A model generated the notes under the pieces. That model saw nothing but the letters and a program-made list of their open reading frames with translations, did no database searches and had not been told where the DNA came from. 6,473 bases of DNA. Origin: Planctomycetota bacterium. GTDB lineage: Bacteria > Planctomycetota > Phycisphaerae > Sedimentisphaerales > Anaerobacaceae. The first letter of the stretch is position 1, and the number at the start of each line of letters is the position of its first letter. This document shows positions 4,557-6,473 of this stretch, in pieces. Location: assembly GCA_017885385.1 (NCBI GenBank), contig JAFNGF010000119.1:5040-11512 (forward strand), given 5' to 3'. A program made the position numbers and the translations under genes.

Positions 4557-6473
4557 AGAATTGTGCCAGGCCGGCGCCTTCAACAGTTATGCAGGGAATT
4601 ACGGCTGGTTTTAGCCTGTTCGGCTTATAGTAACGGCTGATCAGAGTTTCGATGACGGCGTACACGGCGTCTTTTCTCGAAAGTATCATGATGCAGCCGC
4701 CCAAACCGGCGCCGGCGATTTGAGCACCGGCCACGCCGGGGATGGAACAGGCGATGTCGACCATCTGGTCGATTTGAGGCGTGCTGCAGGCGTAACTTCC
4801 CGGCTGCATGTGAAGCTGAGCCTTCAGCACCCTATCGGGGTCCTCGCTGGCTAAATCCGTGATAAGCTCCTCAAATCGCCGGTCGTCACAGTAATCCTCG
4901 ACTGGGCGGTAGTTTCCCTTATGGTCGGGTCTGCTGACCCTGTCGCCATCGTGGCTTATCTTCATCAGGTTGCCGAACTGCTCAATCTGTCCTGCCTCGA
5001 GGTAGTCCAGACAAATTCTGCTTCTGATAACTTCTGCTGCACCGAACAGCAGGACTCCTCTTACTTTGTAAAATCCCGGGTCAGAGTGGCTGGCAAAACC
5101 GGCCTCCATCAATTCCTTATGCTCGCTGGAAAGGATTTTTTTGAGATCTTTGCGGCTCATAAACTGTGGGACTTGCAGCAGCAGCCGGTATACGTCGCTG
5201 GTTGTGCAGCCGAGCCTTTGCGGGTCAAGGTCTCGCACATATTCGAGCCTGTTTTTCAGCCTTGATCCGCCAAAGGCGGACTTCAGCACGGCCAGGCCCA
5301 GGTGATAGCTGGCGACTCTGGCATTAAACATGTCCCGAGCCTGTCCGCTTTTGGCGGCCTTTACGTGGCTGTCGGCTATAATCACCTGATAGTCTTGCGG
5401 TGCATCTACGCTTTTCTCGACCCTGAACGGCAGATATCCAACGCGGGTGATTTTGCCTCTCTGGCCCAGATATATTGCCGCGTGGTCTCCGGCTCCTCCC
5501 CGCGAGCCTACGAACCACTCGCCTTGGCCGCATAGGTCGATGAGCTGCCGGCTGGTAAGCTCCAGGTTGTTCAGAGCTATTGCCGCCTGAAGCGTGGCGA
5601 CTACAATTGTCGAGCTGCTGCTCAGCCCGGCGGCGATGGGCACATTGCCGGTTACCGCCAGGTTCAGCCCGCGGATTTTTATGTCTTTGTACTGGTGCTG
5701 TAGGCGAAGCACAGGAGCCTTGATATAGTTTCCCCAGTCGCCGGCGGTTGTGCGAAGCATATTTTTCACCCAATCGCTGTTGACAAAATTCGCCCAGTCG
5801 GTCCAGGTAAATTGCCCGATCAGCTCGGAGATATTGAAGCGGACGGGCTTGAATTTCCTCGGCTCGGTGTTGACCGCCGCTATGTTGTTGTCCGCCCTGA
5901 TGCCGGCGACCGCGATGGTCTCACGGTCTATTGCCAGGACATTGGTGCAACCTCCTTGGTGATCGACGTGCCTTCCCATAAGGTTGACCCGGCCGGGCGC
6001 CCTGACAATACAGACCTTCTCTTGAAATCCGAATCGCTTGCCATAGCACGCAAGCACACTTATTAAATCTTTCCGTTTCTCCTCGTGCAGCTCGGCGTGC
6101 TGCCCATAGATGTTTCTTAACCAGGCGCGCAAAGCAGGCTTGTCACGCTCAATCTTATTTATCCACTGACTCACGGAGCAATACTGGTTTGGCTTTAGAT
6201 GCGGCTTGCCCGATGCCACCCCTGCTTCGGCAGGAGCCAGTTTCTTTCGCCTGACGTAATCCTGTATAGCCAAAAGCTCATCAGGCGAATTGAAGCCTTG
6301 TATCCACTCAGGATTGTCGATGGGCACTGTCCTGGTTCTGAATTTTGCTGTTCCCTGGGTATCCACAACTTTCGCCAGATGCCTGACAATATCGGTAAGA
6401 TAATATTCCCGCTGGGCATTGTCGTTGTCGATCATCTCAACGCCTTGATAGAAGGCGTCAGCTTTGAAAAGAT
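4555..6473 (-). CDS. Fusion of a GlmU-like nucleotidyltransferase (C-terminal part) and a galactokinase-type GHMP sugar kinase; 5' end beyond right edge
   Basis: The frame is open to the right edge, so the methionine at 6433-6435 is internal. The first visible residues, LFKADAFYQGVEM then IDNDNAQREYYLTDIV, match the end of a GlmU/RmlA-type nucleotidyltransferase domain (NDNAQxEYYLTDI block); this part runs to about 6238. A helical linker leads to a GHMP kinase domain. Numbering from that internal Met, motif 1 is APGRVNLMGRHVDHQGG (146-162), motif 2 is PIAAGLSSSS (266-275), the catalytic Asp is D317 in GGAGDH, and motif 3 is AGAQIAGAGLGGC (569-581). The fold, including the C-terminal half, is galactokinase-like, but the usual GEHxDY becomes GRHVDH, so the substrate is probably not galactose itself. 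The expected reactions are sugar C1 phosphorylation and then NDP-sugar formation by the fused domain, in the cytoplasm, as in bifunctional salvage enzymes. The gene ends 48 bases before the first propeller gene in the same reading frame. The kinase call is firm; the substrate is unknown. Confidence 0.9.
   Translation of the reverse strand, partial: LFKADAFYQGVEMIDNDNAQREYYLTDIVRHLAKVVDTQGTAKFRTRTVPIDNPEWIQGFNSPDELLAIQDYVRRKKLAPAEAGVASGKPHLKPNQYCSVSQWINKIERDKPALRAWLRNIYGQHAELHEEKRKDLISVLACYGKRFGFQEKVCIVRAPGRVNLMGRHVDHQGGCTNVLAIDRETIAVAGIRADNNIAAVNTEPRKFKPVRFNISELIGQFTWTDWANFVNSDWVKNMLRTTAGDWGNYIKAPVLRLQHQYKDIKIRGLNLAVTGNVPIAAGLSSSSTIVVATLQAAIALNNLELTSRQLIDLCGQGEWFVGSRGGAGDHAAIYLGQRGKITRVGYLPFRVEKSVDAPQDYQVIIADSHVKAAKSGQARDMFNARVASYHLGLAVLKSAFGGSRLKNRLEYVRDLDPQRLGCTTSDVYRLLLQVPQFMSRKDLKKILSSEHKELMEAGFASHSDPGFYKVRGVLLFGAAEVIRSRICLDYLEAGQIEQFGNLMKISHDGDRVSRPDHKGNYRPVEDYCDDRRFEELITDLASEDPDRVLKAQLHMQPGSYACSTPQIDQMVDIACSIPGVAGAQIAGAGLGGCIMILSRKDAVYAVIETLISRYYKPNRLKPAVIPCITVEGAGLAQF

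Noticed and set aside
4135..4630. Plus-strand open frames over the 5' end of the first propeller gene and the gap before it
   Set aside because: The translation mirrors the repeats (NSKLTIENCKL-type peptide from the heptamer tract) and shows no domain; it is antisense to a supported gene.
4555..6435. The kinase as a complete gene starting at the ATG at 6435
   Set aside because: The frame stays open to the window edge, and the residues before and after this Met match the interior of a nucleotidyltransferase domain, so the true start lies outside.

Overview
The window reads as one strand-coherent gene cluster. All five protein-coding genes lie on the minus strand, so transcription runs from the right edge to the left. 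The organism is probably a member of the Planctomycetota or a related PVC lineage, perhaps Phycisphaerae-like. This is inferred from moderate-to-high GC, the expanded FGE-like and PD40 (TolB-like) secreted families, a nucleotidyltransferase-kinase fusion, and abundant hairpin repeats that intrude into coding sequence. No 16S rRNA or other phylogenetic marker is present, so the placement is tentative.

In transcription order: (1) 4555-6473, a gene entering from the right edge. It encodes the tail of a GlmU-like nucleotidyltransferase domain fused to a galactokinase-type GHMP sugar kinase with a changed substrate motif. (2) 3316-4506 and (3) 2158-3276, a tandem pair of secreted six-bladed PD40/TolB-like propeller proteins, about two-thirds identical by eye. 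(4) 243-2111, a predicted lipoprotein that fuses an FGE-sulfatase (SUMF1-like) domain to a complete zinc-dependent histone-deacetylase-family domain. (5) 1-161, the N-terminus of an MBOAT O-acyltransferase that leaves through the left edge. Gaps between genes are 39 to 81 bases and no convincing terminator or promoter was found, so an operon is plausible.

A second layer is a family of GC-rich hairpin repeats built on TTAGCCCC...GGGG(C/T)TA. One lies at each of the four gene junctions (184-209, 2131-2182, 3296-3319, 4403-4451). They invade the genes: one supplies the last residues and stop codon of the second propeller gene, another overlaps the stop of the first propeller gene, and a third encodes the cleavage region of the first propeller's signal peptide. 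A 77-base tract of AT-rich 7-base repeats (4480-4556) holds the start codon of that same gene.

Functionally, the cluster mixes cytoplasmic sugar-nucleotide chemistry (kinase plus nucleotidyltransferase), a membrane O-acyltransferase, a predicted extracytoplasmic deacetylase-fold enzyme and two extracytoplasmic propellers. A role in making and acyl-tailoring a surface glycan is a reasonable hypothesis, but nothing in the sequence proves it.
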